Positions 10,690 to 21,578 of a stretch of DNA of 64,000 nt are shown here, one piece after another. A program made the position numbers and the translations under genes. How positions within the stretch are numbered: the first letter of the stretch is position 1; each line of letters opens with the position of its first letter. The notes under the pieces are model-generated. The model did no database searches, was not told the DNA's origin, and worked only from the letters and a program-made list of their open reading frames with translations. The DNA is from Ichthyophis bannanicus (taxonomy: Eukaryota > Chordata > Amphibia > Gymnophiona > Ichthyophiidae): assembly GCA_033557465.1 (NCBI GenBank), contig CM066043.1, forward strand, positions 107,188,278 to 107,252,277, written 5' to 3'.

Positions 10690-10796
10690 TTAAATTTTAT
10701 ATTTAGTTGATTATTCAATTACATTCAAGAATACACATGGTATATGGCAGAACTACAACAACAATAGTAATAAAAACATAAAGAAAAATATATTGC

Positions 10797-11104
10797 ATAG
10801 TAACATAGCATATGACAGCAGATAAAGACCAGTATGGTCCATCTAGTCTGCCCAGCAAGGCGACAAGAGTAGGTGCACCTGCTGCTCCATGCAGGTCACC
10901 CCTCCCCATGCCTTCGTTTAGGGGTATACCTTCCGCTCCATGTATGTCACCTCTTTGTTGAGATATAAGAGATAGTTATGTTTGTTTTGATTTTATCCTG
11001 TTGCTATAAAGGGATCCACTATGTCTGTCCCATGCCATTTTGAATTCTGTCACTGTATTTGCCCCCACCACTTCCATTGGGAGGGCATTCCAAGCATCCT
11101 TATA
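10797..11104 (-). mobile_element. CR1-B 3' end fragment
   Basis: It closely matches the 3' UTR of the CR1-B copy at 25565-25870: catagtaacata tail, cagcagataaagaccagtat, tctagtctgcccagcaagg and cctccccatgccttcgttta, then the last ORF2 codons. The terminal octamer-like repeat (tatgttac sense) is the CR1 tail type. It is truncated after about 300 bp. Confidence 0.85.
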
Positions 11105-11198
11105 TATATCATTGCTTATGGTCATGGGTCATGTCGAAGTGGGCAAGACCTGTGAGGGCACTAGTCGACCCTTGGCTGCATTGATGATCCAGCCAAGA

Positions 11199-11940
11199 TT
11201 ACAAAAATTTGACTGTGGCCAGTGTACTCTCTTGTTTGGATTTTGCACGAATGAACCAATTGTCAAGAAACGGATGCACCAGGATACCCTCCTGATGGAA
11301 TGCCACTGCCACTATCACCTTGGTGAAGGTGCGCAGTGCTGTGGCCAAACCGAATGGTAACAGCTGAAACTGGAAGTGTCCCATGGGCACCGCAAAGCAG
11401 AGAAACTGATGATGCTCTGGTCGAATGGGGATGTGCAGGTAGGCCTCCATGAGGTTGAGGGAAGTGAGGTACTCTCCTACTCTCCGCTGTGACAATGGGC
11501 CGGAGCGTCTCCATATGGAACCGGGGCACTCGCAGATACCGGCTGACATTCTTGAGATCCAGAATGGGCCAAAACAAACCTTCCTTCTTTGGTACCATGA
11601 AATAAATGAAATATTGACTGGAACCATACTGGTCCCTGGGCACATATACCACGGCTCCCAAATCCAGAATATGCTGAAGGGTAACTTGAACTACCTTGGC
11701 CTTGTCCCGTGCTTCGCATGGGGACATATGAAGGAGGGCATGAGGGGCCTGGCAAACTCTTACGTGTAGCCCTCTCGGATGACTTTCAGCACCCACTTGT
11801 CTAATGTGATCTCGGCACAGACTGGGTAAAAAGCCTGTAGCCGACCCCCCCCCCTCACCCCACCCCACCCGGGCTGCACCCCCACCCGGGCTTTCCATTT
11901 CATTGCGGCTTTTTGGCCCCTGAGGAAGAAGCGGTGGCAA
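11199..11940 (-). pseudogene. DIRS reverse transcriptase remnant
   Basis: Two overlapping minus frames together cover the DIRS/Ty3-like RT palm. Visible are VVYVPRDQYGSSQYFIYFMV and VPKKEG (fingers), ILDLKNVSRYLRVPRFHMET, SLNLMEAYLHIPI (motif A; family SLDL), LLPFGLATALRTFTK (motif B) and HPFLDNWFIRA (motif C). In motif C the usual YLDDW is FLDNW, so the second catalytic Asp is replaced by Asn. A frameshift lies between motif A and the fingers. The enzyme would be inactive. Confidence 0.75.
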
Positions 11941-11989
11941 AGAAACCCTGCCCAGCTCCTCAAAACCCCCCGAAAACCATGTCCCCAGG

Positions 11990-13610
11990 GGTTGAAGCGT
12001 CCCTGCTGGTAAGGCGTGAAACTGCCAAAAATCACAGGACTGACCCTGAGCAGGGCCTCCACTGTGCCCCTGTTTCAGCTTGTCTTCCTGGAGACTGCCT
12101 CCTTTGGACTCCCCTACTTCTCCAGATCTTAACTAACTTCTTCAGATCTTCCCTGAACAAGAGCTTGCCCTTGAACAGTAACTTACTAAGCCAGGACTTT
12201 TGAGGACACCATCTGCCGCCCAGTTCCGCAACCAGAGATTTATTTATTTATTTAATATTTCTTTTATACCACCTTTCATGATATCAAGGCGGTTTACATT
12301 GAACAAACTGAAATTACATTGAACAGGGCATTATAATTTGGAGATAACCCTCCATTGCCCATGTTCCCTGTAAAATAGTTAAGTGGCTTGCCCAAGACCA
12401 CAAGGAGCGGGCCCTGCCACTACGGAGGCCATGCTCTTCGCTAGACCTCAGATCATAAAAGGCACCAGCTAGATAAACAGCCCCTGACTCCAGTCTGGTT
12501 GCCGCATCTGGAGAATCCTCTTTGGGCTCCAGCACCCCCTGCGCCCACTGCAGGCAAGCTCGGACCACAACAACCCCACAAGCAGACGCTTGAAACGACA
12601 GGGCATTAATATCAAATGCCTATTTCAATAAGGTGTCCAACTTCTGGTCCTGCACATCCTGGAGCATGGTGCTGCCTTCCACTGGTATCATGGTCTTCGT
12701 CACTGCTACATCCATCTTCCGTGCCCACAGCAACTCCCACTCATGCTCCTGCAGTGGGTGAAGGCATGCCATGTGCCAAGTTCCCCTAAGGGCGGCCTCT
12801 GGGAGGGCCCACTCCTCCTGTATCATCTGCTTAATCACTTGGTGCAAAGGAAACACCCTTTGTGACTGTCACACTGCCTGGAACAGTTGGTCCTCCAGCT
12901 CCTTCTCCACTGATGTGCTCCCTTTGAGCATGTTTAGCTTTTTCAGGGACTCCATGATGAGAGCCCCCAATCCCTCATGGCAGAAGACACTGACAATTCG
13001 TGATTCCTTCTCTGCAGTATCTCGCCACCTTCCATCTCTTCCGATTCCACATCCGCTTCCAGGTTCCAGTCACCCTGGTCCTCTTGAGTGCAGAGACACT
13101 GTTTACTCCAGCGAATCGGCTTCTAGCCTATGCTTACTGGTGGCATGCTCGGCATCCGCCATTTGCCCTGCCAGCTCTGCTGCTGACCACTTCCTGCCAT
13201 AGAGCTGTGCTGGAGGGAGACCCAGCAGTCCCCCATTGCTTCATGCAGAGTGCTTTGTGCATTAGGAGCATGAATCCTGGGGACCCCCCCCCCCCCTTAA
13301 GCAGCTTCCTCCTCCTCCCGACTGCAAGAACCAGGAGGGCCCAGGGCTGCAGACTTATTGCTGTAAGGAACCGGGCTGCCGTTATTGGAGCCCAACTCCT
13401 CCTCCCGCTGGGTTGGTGTCTCTGCTACAGCTATGGGTGAATCCTGAGTCCACATTATCCTGCACGTCGGCCCCTGACTTCAATAGATGCCACAGACTTG
13501 GTCTCCTCCTCACATCCATGGCAGAGACCAGATTGAGTGTGTGTACTCTGCCGGGCCCTGCAAGTCATACACTGAGACTTACCCAGCATGACTTGTGCTA
13601 ATGGACCAGG
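11990..13610 (-). pseudogene. DIRS gag-like ORF1 remnant
   Basis: Minus-strand pieces include QMIQEEWALPEAA and MACLHPLQEHE, then PVEGSTMLQDVQDQKLDTLL. This last block corresponds to the conserved P-V-E-G...LKDP-DRK...LLK segment of DIRS ORF1. Further along, ITLDKWVLKVIREGY near 11770 is the usual lead-in to DIRS RT. A short Cys-rich start (MTCRARQ, CHGCEEE) appears near 13580-13510. Frameshifts and the SINE at 12238-12440 break it. A poly-C run at 11846-11856 also disrupts the frame. Confidence 0.6.
12238..12440 (-). mobile_element. CORE-SINE with L2-like tail
   Basis: In the minus orientation: ctccttgtggtcttgggcaa then gccacttaac (the CORE/MIR-type central block), a spacer, then aaaccgccttgatatcatga, aaggtggtataaaag and (AAAT)n. 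The tail is the same hairpin-plus-tetranucleotide type as the L2 3' ends here. The tRNA-like head is not recognisable. It interrupts the DIRS gag remnant. Confidence 0.7.
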
Positions 13611-13894
13611 AAGGCCTAAATGTCCCTTCCAAACCCCCCTGCCAGACGTTGTCTCCTTAGATATACTGAGAAGTTCCCTTTATTATCCAAATCACAGCTC
13701 TTCAAAATGAAAGTAACCATGAAGTGAAGGAGAAGGAAAACAACAAAGCACAAGGAAGGTTAAAACCCGTGTCTGAAGAGGCACCCTCCTTTAGACCACT
13801 AACAATAAGGAAATATAGGAGGCTCCAGGAAATCCCAACGGAGTAAATACTTCTTATTTTAAAGAGAGAGAAAGACCAAATAACAAGGCAGTGC

Positions 13895-14680
13895 GAGACT
13901 TATATGTCGGCCATATGGGAAGCTGGTGTAACCACCGCTTCTTCCCTAGCTGCCAAAAATTCCAGCAATTGGCGGGGCTCAAAAAACAAACCTTTTCTCT
14001 TTATAAGTAACATGATAACGAGCAGGAAATTTCAACAAAAAAGACCCACCAAGGAAAAGAATCCCGGGCTTAAGTCCCAGGAATTCCCTCCTTCTCAGCT
14101 GAGTATCCCTAGCAAGATCAGGGAAAATGTGGACATGAGAACCCATAAACTTTTCACTGAAATTTCTGAAATAAGATCTCAGAATTAACGATTTATCGGA
14201 TTCCAGGGCCAAAGTATCAAGGTGAGTAGAACGAGCCGTGATCATCTCCAGAGAACTTTCCAGAAAACCTGTTATGTCTCTAGCCTCCAAGGGATTCTCA
14301 AGGCTAACTCCCTGGTTACCCGGCCCTACTGAAAGATACTGAACCCTAGTCAAAGGTGGAAGATCTTAACGGGAGATCTTCAGGACCTCCTGGAAGTATC
14401 TACGAATTATCTCCATAGGTGACTGCAGTGAAGATTTAGGAAAATTAAGAAGTCTCAGGTTGTTCTTCCTGACTTAATTCTCAAGATATTCCATTTTCCT
14501 AAAAGTTACAGTCCTATTCTTCAGCTGGGCGCATTGCAAACCATGTAATTGTCCAAGATCTTCCTCCAAACGGACCATTTTCCCCTCCTGTTCCTTTTGC
14601 ACTCTGGAAACCTCTTGAAAATGATGTCTAAGAGAATTAGAAGCCCCCTGCAGCTTTAAAAAGGAGTGCCGCAGGCGCAC
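13895..14680 (-). pseudogene. L1/Tx1-type ORF1, C-terminal two thirds (family X)
   Basis: Minus strand, in three frames: a basic region and coiled coil (KLQGASNSLRHHFQEVS, then KMVRLEEDLGQLHG), then RKMEYLEN at the start of the RRM-like domain. The C-terminal domain follows, with HVHIFPDLARDTQLRRREFL, KPGILFL, KFPARYHVTYK and LLEFLAAREE before a stop. The PDL...RRREF...PA..VTY pattern is diagnostic of Transposase_22-type ORF1p, the nucleic-acid chaperone of L1-like elements. Its N-terminus lies at 18569-19085 beyond the inserted L2. It is broken by frameshifts near 14360 and 14470. Confidence 0.8.
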
Positions 14681-15413
14681 CCGCGCCTTGCGGGCCCGCA
14701 CCTGAGGGCCTCACCAGAGGGCCCTTTGGCACGGCCCTTAGACAGCGGCCCACATCGAGACACCCAAGAAACACCCTAAGGTCAGTCTGCATCTGCAAAA
14801 TTATTCGGCAGCTTGAGCTCCCTCAGGTTGAGCTCGCTCTCACCGGCATCACAGCCATCTTTCAACTACAGCAAGTAAAGCCTCTTAAACGGATAGAACA
14901 AAGTACTTTTACATTATCGCTGTTATTACCATTACCATTAGCCTGATATAGCTATTGCTAGTTTGACCACATTTACTGTTACCAGTAGCCTACTATTACT
15001 GTTGCCAGTAACCTGATACAACTATTGCTATTCTGACCACTGTTACTGTTGCCTGTAGCCTGCTATAACTGTTACTATTTTGACTGCTTTCTCTGCCACC
15101 AGTAACCTGCTACTACTGGGCCCATTAGCTTTTACTACTGTCACTAGTTTAACGTCAATATTATTGACTACCCCAGCAACCCTAACATGGCCATCTCCTT
15201 ATTTGCCACATTGTTTCTATCTCCTAGCTAATGCCATTCAGAATACATCAGCATTTTCACCCATCCATAACTATATCCTTATCCTGCATAGCCTTGGAAG
15301 AAGAAATCACACCAGCTCCCACCACATGCGCACCATATCAGAAATTCACACCTACTCTATATATCCCTTAATAACACTTATAGCCCCAAGACCAAACCCA
15401 CTCTCTTACATAG

Positions 15414-16195
15414 TAACCTAAAATGTGCTCTCATCAACGCACGATCAGTTCGTTAAAAATGGCCAGCCATCACAGATCTTATCACTAGTCAGAACTTGGA
15501 TATCCTTATGGTCACAGAATCATGGCTATCCGACACAGATACTGTCCTCATAAATCAACTCATCCCTCCTGACTATTCAATATACACATGTCATAGAACC
15601 AACTGGAAAGGAGGTGAAGTCTTCATTCTAGCAAGAACTAATCTCCAGTTCCAGTTACTATCCGCTAGGAGTCTCATGCACAAGGACATAGTGTCTGTTG
15701 CCAATAGGCACATCATTATAAATCTCATCTACAGAGCTCCTCCTCCCCCCTCCCCCCCCCCCCAGAAGATCTCTCTAACATAATAGACCTGGCCTGCAAC
15801 TCTGAAAGTCCACGTAAACCTAATTGGTTGATTGGCAATTTTAACCTTGCTTCCCTACAACCCACCTCCTCTAACACCTTCCTTGATGCTATGACTGATC
15901 TCAGTTATACACAGATAGTGAACTCTCCTACACACCTCAAGGGAAATGCTCTTGACCTCATCTTTGCCCCCCAGTCAGAACCAAACAACAATATCAACCT
16001 ATCATTTACTCCTGTCCCATGGTCAGACCACAACCTAATCTCCTTCCAAATCCCATACCAACAAAATCAAACTCCAACCAGCCAAACAAATTCAGCCTTT
16101 TCAAGATCGACAATTTGTTTTAAATCCCTGGACAGGGATGACTTCATCAACAGTGCTCTTCCAGCACTCCGTCAACCAGCTCAGTCTCAATGATA
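15414..16195 (+). pseudogene. L2-A endonuclease domain
   Basis: AP-endonuclease motifs appear in two frames: TESWLSDTDTVLINQLIPP with the catalytic Glu, NLIYRAPPP (family VYRPP), LIGNFNLASLQ (family GDFN, so Asp is replaced by Asn), NALDLIF and WSDHNLISF with the catalytic His. A run of about 19 C at 15741-15761 sits where the frame shifts. Loss of the GDFN Asp and the frameshift make the nuclease dead. Confidence 0.75.
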
Positions 16196-18298
16196 TGATC
16201 AACAGATGGAATACCACCCTGAACTCTTGTTCACAGCTACCTTCCTCAAATAAATCAACATCCATCAAACCACCAAGAAACAGAAAACCAGCACCTTGGT
16301 TCTCTGCTGAACTGCAGTCATCTCTTCAGCTTCTAAGAAAACAAGAAAGAAAATGGTGTCGATCTCGTTCCACAAATGACCAAATGACTTATGAAAACAC
16401 CCTAAAGCAACACCGTGAGAAAATATCTGAAAAAATGAGAGAACACCACACGGAGCTCCTCCGATTGTTAAATAAACCACGCGACCTCATTAGCATTGCT
16501 AAATCTTTAACCAAGGCACCTTCCTCCAATCAGGCGGTATCAATTCTGCCTCGGCCCTATGCCGAATACCTGCAATCTAAAATCATCAAAACAAATACGG
16601 CACCGAGTTCCACACCATGTTTCATTCCCCAGGTACAGCAACCATTAACAAATTTCATCACTCCAGCAGAGAAATACATCGCTGACCTTATTGCTACTAT
16701 TAACACCACTACAGCCCCAAATGATCCTTGTCCTGCTCACTGGATCAGAACGATGCATGCAGAACTCAGCCCAACTCTAGCCTACATCATGAAGCTCTCC
16801 TTCACAACAGGAACATTCCCAGAAACTCTTAAACAAACGTCCATACGCACCCTCTTGAAAAACAACAAAACTCAACCCAACAAGAACAGACTCATATCGC
16901 CCGATCTTGAGCATATCCCTTCTAGCCAAACTTATTGAGAAGGTTGTTCAAATGCAATTGCAGCAACACATTGACATATCAGCCCCTCCTGATCCCTGCC
17001 AGCATGGGTTCCGAGAATCCCATGGTGTAGAGACTCTACTCACCTTACTTATCAACACCTTATCCAGAGGTATCGATAAAATCGAAAATGGGTTTGTACT
17101 CATCTTCCTCGATATTGCTGCTGCATTTGATTCTGTTAACCATGTTCAACTCCTCTCTTGCCTTCAGGAAAAGGGAATTCAAGGATCGGCCTGGGAATGG
17201 TGTAAATCCTATCTAGCTAACCGTTGGCAACAGGTACAGATAGGTTCCTCAACATCTGAACCATTCCATCAACAACAAGGAGTACCCCAAGGATCCTCTC
17301 TATCTACTTTACTATTCAACATTTATATGCAACCTATTTGTGATATCATCTGTTCCTTTAATGTATCCAGTCTGATCTATGCAGACGACGTATTGATATT
17401 CACCCCAATCAAAATCATGCACCCGAACCTCTCCCCACTAATAGAGTGCTTCAACGCAATCACTGATTGGCTCTTATCTCAGAATCTACGCATATCTACG
17501 CATAAACTTTATGAAAACCGAGGTCCTAGTCATAACCAAGAACAAGAACTTCTCTCCCCCCCTCTTCATTGAAGGTACGAGATGCAGAGCTTCCATGTAA
17601 ATCCGCGATACGCTACTTTGGTGTCACAATAGACCAACAACTCAACTTCAAAGAACACATAAAGAACACCACCAAGTCCATTTACAATAAAATACGGACA
17701 CAGACACCTAAGACCTTTACTAGCCCCAGACAACTTCAGAACAATATTCCAGACACTTGTAACGCCACATTTAGATTATGCCAACATCATCCTACACGGC
17801 CTCCCTAAGAGCACCCTCAATCCACTACAGATGGCAATAAATTCAGCAGCCCACATTCTCTGCAGCATCTCCAGAAAAGAGCATATCACGCCCATACTTA
17901 TGGAACTACACTGGCTACCATTACAATGTAGGATAACCTACAAAGTCCTACTCCTATCATTTAAAGCAATTAACCAGCTATCTCCCTCATCCCTCTCTGC
18001 ACGCCTGACCATTACCCCTACAAACAGGCTAAGGAGGTCAATAGCTGCCAACACGCTGACTATACCACCTGAGTTTACTGAATGTACTCAAACAACTAGA
18101 AATAGAGCCTTTACACTCTATGCTCCTAGGTGCTGGAACAATCTCCCACCTCATATCCGATCAATTGGTGACCTTTCACAGTTTAGAAAAGCCCTTAAGC
18201 ACCACTTATTCTGCCTTCACTTCTTCCACCATAACCTAACACAATCACTACCGACACCTCAACTCACCCACTCAGCCTCTGACATACCAACAACATAA
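16138..18298 (+). pseudogene. L2-A reverse transcriptase and C-terminal region
   Basis: A linker (LLNKPRDLISIAKSLTKAP) leads to the RT: SISLLAKLIEKVV, QHGFRESHGVET, VLIFLDIAAAFDSVNH (motif A), QQGVPQGSSLSTLLFNIY (motif B) and LIYADDVLIF (motif C, both Asp present). After shifts near 16900, 17530 and 17750 comes the L2 C-terminus: KEHITPILMELHWLPL and NRAFTLYAPRCWNNLPPHI. The same tail block occurs in L2-F at 37555-37600. The catalytic residues survive, but at least three frameshifts break the gene. Confidence 0.85.
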
Positions 18299-18568
18299 CT
18301 CTGGACTATTTACAAAACAGACCCGCCCTCAGGCACACTCACAACGAGCATAGATTACAAGCCTCTTTCATTATGATTCCAACGTTCAATATAAAATGTA
18401 AATAGTTTTACAACAACCACTGTTGATTTGTATATAGTTACCCTTGTTACAATTCCTGTTACAATGTAAGCAAAAGACCGTTTGTTCTGATGCAAATTTT
18501 TGTTATTTGTAAACCGCACTGATACTAAAAAGCGCGGTATGTAAGAACTGTAAATAAATAAATAAATT

Positions 18569-19085
18569 AGTCTCAGAATTTACAATTGCAACAGTTGATA
18601 CAAGGGAAGCATTCATGGTCGCAATTGCCTCCCACAACACCTCCAATGTAACTTTAGCAGGTTTTACCAACACACCAGCACTCTGAGTGAGCACAGCTCT
18701 AGGACCAACAGGGAGCAGGTTAGCACACAGAGCTGATGTACCTGCTACGTCTCCTACCTCACCAGTCGATCCAAGGAGTTCAGCAGGCACAGCTGGTAAG
18801 TCCTCTTCACTTCCCTGCGGCAGCGTGCTCGTCGGCAGGCCAGAGGGAAGCACTTCACTGGCCAAGGCAGCACTTCCAGGGCAAGGAGGGGGAACCCGCA
18901 ACTCGGGAAAACTAAACCCCCGACATTCTCAGGTCCGCAGCTTGTAAATCCTGCCAACCTGCAGAAGACGCCACTCCTGCTCCTGGTATAGTGAAACTGC
19001 AAGTATCCAGAGTTCTCTGCCTGGCGAAAGTAGAACCAGCCTCATACGAGGGTAGGTAGGCTTGCTTGCGCTTCCTCTGCCCCAT
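18569..19085 (-). pseudogene. L1/Tx1-type ORF1, N-terminal third (family X)
   Basis: The likely start is the ATG at 19085, giving MGQRKRKQAYLPSYE, a basic N-terminus; 115 bp of 5' leader precede it. Downstream, after a frame change near 18900, LGPTG-like and PAKVTLEVLWEAIATM match AVITMDTIWEVMALMK in the 2.1-3.1 kb copy. The frame then enters the inserted L2 tail at 18568. The rest of the gene is at 13895-14680. Confidence 0.65.
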
Positions 19086-19200
19086 TTCTCCCCAGGAAAC
19101 CGGAAACAAAACGTCGAAGTGAAGCTCAGCATACAAAAGCCGGCTTAACCGGTGCAGCACACTGCCGCCATCTTGCTCCCCCAGATGCCCATGCATCATT
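19086..19200 (-). promoter_or_regulatory. 5' leader of the ORF1-only L1-like element
   Basis: The leader begins next to the target duplication with gggggagcaagatggcggc, similar to the start seen in many L1 elements and to the aagatggctgc near the 5' end of the 48.7-kb element. AAGATGGCGGC is also a YY1-type motif, which positions initiation in human L1. Promoter activity is inferred only. Confidence 0.4.
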
Positions 19201-19216
19201 GCAGTAAGTGGATTTT
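19201..19216. repeat. Target-site duplication, right copy
   Basis: Exact copy of the 16-mer at 10674-10689. The L2-E frame reads through to it (ALINARSARNKIHLLQ) and resumes after the left copy. Confidence 0.9.
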
Positions 19217-19670
19217 ATTACGGGCTGATCTTGCGTTGATCAGGGCACAGGTGAGAGGTGCATAGCTATTTGATTGGATATGCTGCTTGTGTGCTGAGGT
19301 TGAGGAGGAGTTAGGAAATAGGATAATGAGGTTATGGGGGTTTGCAGTTTTGTTTGATGGAGGATGGGACCAGCAGTTGTGATATTTTAGCTGCCTTGAA
19401 TTGTGGATGATAGGGATTGAGACATGCTGATGCAGTGAGAGGGTTTTGCCTGTAGTGAAGACGAACAGTCCCAGAAGTGCAAGCCAGAGGTCGACACGCA
19501 CCATAGTTGCGAGATGAGGTTGTTGGAATTAGTGACGTGTTAAGGTAGGGAGCGGGTGAGAGCAATTGAGAGTGGGCTTGTTGGGGAGAGTGTTTACCTG
19601 CAGTTGTTCGGTTTCACTTCGGTTGGTCCATTCTAAGGGCCACGCGTAAGGGCCTGCCAGGCACAGTGGT
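19217..19670 (-). mobile_element. L2-E, 5' portion
   Basis: The minus-strand frame 19504-19217 has a hydrophobic start (LWLALLGLFVFTTG), a low-complexity spacer and TCALINARSARNKIHLLQ, the first endonuclease block (family N-A-R-S). It continues in register at 10689 with IDICIT. Upstream, ggcccttacgcgtggccctt corresponds to the 5' block of L2-A and L2-D. The tandem monomers at 19672-19975 precede it. Removing 10690-19216 rejoins the endonuclease. Confidence 0.75.
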
Positions 19671-19671
19671 G

Positions 19672-19975
19672 CCTGCAGCATGTGCTGCTTTTAAATAGCT
19701 GGTTTTCAGTACAGAGTGAGGAGCTTACCTCCGCTCCATGCACGCTGCAGGTCATCCCAGTCTGCTGGCTACTCCTGCAGCTTGTGCTGCTTTTAAATGG
19801 CTGGTCTTCAGCATGAAGGGAGGGGCTTACCTTCACTCCATGCATGCTGTGGGGAAGCTCAATCCACTGGCTGCTTCTGTTGTGTGTACTTCTTTTACAT
19901 GGCTGGGCTTCAGCATGGAGGGAGGAGCTTACCTCAGCTCTATGCATGCCGTGAGGAATCCTGGTTTGCTGGCCT
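19672..19975 (-). repeat. Three ~102-bp tandem monomers at the L2-E 5' end
   Basis: Units start near 19683, 19785 and 19886 (marker tgctgcttttaaat and its variants). On the L2-E sense strand two units carry TTTAAAAG (a TATA-like box) and the third a mutated form. Each also has gagc..aggtaagc. Position and layout recall promoter monomers of some L1 families; function is inferred. Confidence 0.7.
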
Positions 19976-20820
19976 CAGTTGTTGGTCCTGTGGACTCATA
20001 CCTTTTTGGTGAAGCTGATCCTGTACATAGTTATGCTTCCTATTCTGCTGAACATTATTTTCACTGAGGTTATGTGATATCATAGGTTCCTTAGCATATG
20101 TTTGGGTATGAATGCTGAATCATGCCCCTAAAGGCACAGGCTGATAGTGACACAGTGATGTCATAAGAAGTCTCTGGAATGTTTTATCTGTTTCCACATC
20201 TACTGGTAGCAAGACACAATCCACTTGTCTGACTCAAAGAAAGGACATTATCTGGTAAGTAAAATGTCAGCTTAGCTATCCTTGGGCTGGAACAACAAAA
20301 CATCAAGTACGCCTCTTACTGGAAAACAGAATAAGGCAAACTGCTATAGATCCCTACACTGAAATTACACACTAGTAGAATTCCTCAAGTTGGTCATGCA
20401 CACAGAACACAGAGATAGGATCTCACCAAATGCAGAATTAATGACCACACAAAGTAGAAAATATGCAGACCAACTCAAATGGAGACCCCAAGAAGCCAGA
20501 ATCTACATGCAGTACAACACAAGAAACAAAACATTTCTTCTTCCCTTGCTAGCATATAACAGGATTACATTCTAAACTTAACATTTCAGTCACAAAACTG
20601 AAAATAAAATTCCTTTATTTACCTTTGTTGTCTCATCTGGACATTTTATTTTTCTGATTGCATTGATCTACTTTCCTCATCAGCCTTCTTCCCTTCCACT
20701 CAGTCCTCAAATCTGTGTCTTCCCCACCCATTCACTCAAACTTCTGACCTTGCTTCCCCCTCCTGTAATTTTTTATGCATTTCCTTAGTCCCCACTTGAC
20801 CCCACCCCTTCAACCTAATC
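19976..20820. other. Unassigned sequence
   Basis: No gene or recognisable repeat. A few short frames (for example 20390-20575) show no motif. The last 200 bp are pyrimidine-rich. Confidence 0.5.
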
Positions 20821-21226
20821 CATAAGAACATAATATATGCCATACTGGGTCAGACCAAGGTCCATCAAGCCCAGTATACTGTTTCCAACAGTGGCCACTC
20901 CAGCTTCACAAGTACCTAGCAGGTTCCCAAAAAGAGGCACCGGTTCCGCAATGCTTGTATTGGAGCAAGCAGTAGATTTCCTGGGTCCTTAATGGTTTAT
21001 GGAATTTTCCTCCAGGAACTTGTCTAAACCTTTTTTTTTAAACCCAGTTACACTAACAGTGTTTGATTATGCATTGAGTGAAAAAATATTTTCTCTTATT
21101 AATCTTATACAGGTTACATTGTAGCTTCATTGCATACCCCCTAGACTTTCTACTTTTTGATGGTTTAAACAATTGATCTAAGTTTACCCGTTACACTCCA
21201 TTCATTTATTTATAGATCTCTAACAT
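20821..21226 (-). mobile_element. CR1-A 3' end, left half of a copy split by DIRS
   Basis: The sequence is cataagaacataatatatgc, then actgggtcagaccaaggtcc, gcccagtatactgtttccaa and gtgaaaaaatattttctctt, to the last ORF2 codons. It matches 35156-35600. It stops at ctctaacat and resumes at 29103 with atctcccctcag; uninterrupted copies read atcatatctcccctcag. Confidence 0.9.
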
Positions 21227-21246
21227 CTCCAGGAGCAAGCAGGAAT

Positions 21247-21387
21247 GTAGTCTTCACATATGGGTATTGTCGGTACTGACGGAGCCTGCACAGGAACGCG
21301 CCCCAGCGTCCAATAGGAAAGCTTTTGGGAGCATCCCACAGCGCCTGTGTGCTGCCTTCTCTCCTTTCCAACTGTCCCTCTTCAGTT
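21247..21387 (+). repeat. DIRS left inverted terminal repeat
   Basis: Complementary to 28903-29055: tcttcacatatgggta, gacggagcctgcacaggaac, gcttttgggagcatcccaca and ccaactgtccctcttcagtt each have reverse complements in the right repeat. The right copy has a small duplication (gatacccacgatacccat). Confidence 0.9.
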
Positions 21388-21578
21388 CTTCATTTTCCGC
21401 GAAGCCGACAGGTCCCATACCCTGTCACCACAGAAAATTCCTTCTTTATTCTTCATTTTTTTGTAGTCGTGTCTGCCTTCGTTTGATGCCTACCGGTACC
21501 GCCTGTTCTTCTTTCTAAAAAAAAAATATATATATATATATATACTTCTGAGGTATTTTTCTTCAGAAACTTTTCCCC

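Larger units (their letters stand above)
11105..13640 (-). mobile_element. DIRS element fragment, third family
   Basis: Gag and RT of a DIRS element lie in order on the minus strand (gag about 13610-11990, RT about 11940-11199), interrupted by a SINE at 12238-12440. The protein sequence is well diverged from the DIRS at 21-29 kb, so this is a separate family. I could not recognise ITRs, an ICR, RNase H or the recombinase. It lies within the ORF1-only L1-like element, beside a CR1-B scrap. Confidence 0.7.
14672..18568 (+). mobile_element. L2-clade LINE 'L2-A', near full length
   Basis: The 5' end shares the block cagagggccctttgg then c.cggcccttag with L2-D at 33361-33410 and, more loosely, with L2-E near 19640. 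A degenerate TTACTGTTGCC-type tandem region (14880-15180) precedes the endonuclease. The 3' end (18508-18568) is aaccgcactgatac, aaaaagcgcggtatgtaaga and (AAAT)n, the typical L2 terminal hairpin and tail. It is inserted between the two halves of the L1/Tx1-type ORF1 (14680 and 18569). No convincing target duplication is seen, as is common for L2. Confidence 0.85.
10690..19200 (-). mobile_element. L1/Tx1-type element with ORF1 only (host of nested insertions)
   Basis: Read from 19200 downward, it begins ggcatctgggggagcaagat followed by ggcggc, an L1-like 5' start. It then encodes ORF1 (19085-18569 and 14680-13895 once the inserted L2 is removed), followed by about 250 bp of non-coding sequence. 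It ends at 10797-10690 in an A-rich tail (aaaatttaaaaaa sense). Exact 16-bp duplications flank it. No ORF2 remnant is visible anywhere inside. The interior also holds L2-A (14672-18568), a minus DIRS fragment, a CORE-SINE and a CR1-B scrap. Either ORF2 was deleted around the DIRS/CR1 insertions, or this was a HAL1-like ORF1-only element. Confidence 0.7.

Noticed and set aside
19672..19975. CRISPR-like or satellite array
   Set aside because: There are three 102-bp units without spacers, at the 5' end of an L2; they are better read as LINE 5' monomers.
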